From positions 1 through 6,743 of the forward strand of contig JAJTHC010000095.1 in assembly GCA_021299615.1 (NCBI GenBank): a stretch of 6,743 nt of DNA, given 5' to 3'. Source of the DNA: Vampirovibrionales bacterium (GTDB taxonomy: Bacteria > Cyanobacteriota > Vampirovibrionia > Vampirovibrionales > JAJTHC01). Of the stretch, positions 6,694-6,743 are shown piece after piece (position 1 is the first letter of the stretch; each line of letters begins with the position of its first letter). Made by a program: the position numbers and the translations under genes. The notes beneath the pieces are model-generated. The model was not told the DNA's origin. It made no database searches and saw only the letters and a program-made list of their open reading frames with translations.

Positions 6694-6743
6694 CTTATAC
6701 CAATTAAACGACCGTGCCGTGCCGACCAAAGCCTTGGTGAATC
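6694..6743. repeat. Arm of a third E-type repeat (E3), cut by window edge
   Basis: CTTATACCAATTAAACGA at 6694-6711 is the exact reverse complement of 4771-4788 at the right end of E1, 18 of 18. It begins 25 nt after the flagellin stop. The bases after it diverge from E1 and include ACCAA-AGCC-TTGGT, a 5-bp hairpin. The window ends before a second arm could appear, so whether this is a full element is open. Confidence 0.5.

Overview
The window reads left to right, with every recognisable gene on the + strand: the 3' end of carB (carbamoyl-phosphate synthase large subunit), a small exported thioredoxin-fold protein, an outsized 1155-residue protein with a type IV prepilin N-terminus, a 210-residue membrane-associated protein of unknown function, and a complete flagellin. 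Moderate GC content, AT-rich gaps, flagella and a prepilin-peptidase substrate point to a motile bacterium, probably diderm, with a type IV pilus or type II secretion type assembly system. I cannot place it to a phylum from the sequence. A Vampirovibrio/Melainabacteria-like origin is a guess only.

Region by region: 1-396 is housekeeping pyrimidine/arginine metabolism. A good sigma70-type promoter (389-417) overlaps the carB stop and would drive the thioredoxin-like gene (451-879). The gap 880-1157 holds two oppositely oriented copies of a palindromic REP-like sequence, then an AT-rich inverted repeat. The prepilin-like giant (1158-4625) has one N-terminal membrane helix followed by about 1100 residues of beta-rich, Asn/Thr-rich sequence that looks like a beta-propeller. 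It carries eight cysteines that fall naturally into four pairs. The gap 4626-4880 holds a 148-bp structured repeat (E1). The 210-residue gene (4881-5513) follows. The gap 5514-5768 holds a diverged second copy of that repeat (E2, 145 bp) just upstream of the flagellin gene (5769-6668). An 18-base arm identical to one arm of E1 restarts after flagellin and runs toward the window edge (E3).

How the genes may work together: the prepilin-like giant and flagellin are both surface-structure proteins. The exported CXXC protein could oxidise or isomerise the giant's disulfides, but that link rests on proximity and cysteine count only. The genes are separated by 54-278 nt gaps, so this does not look like one tight operon.

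The two points most worth following up are the prepilin/propeller-like giant and the E1/E2/E3 family, whose central hairpin shows a compensatory base-pair change between copies.
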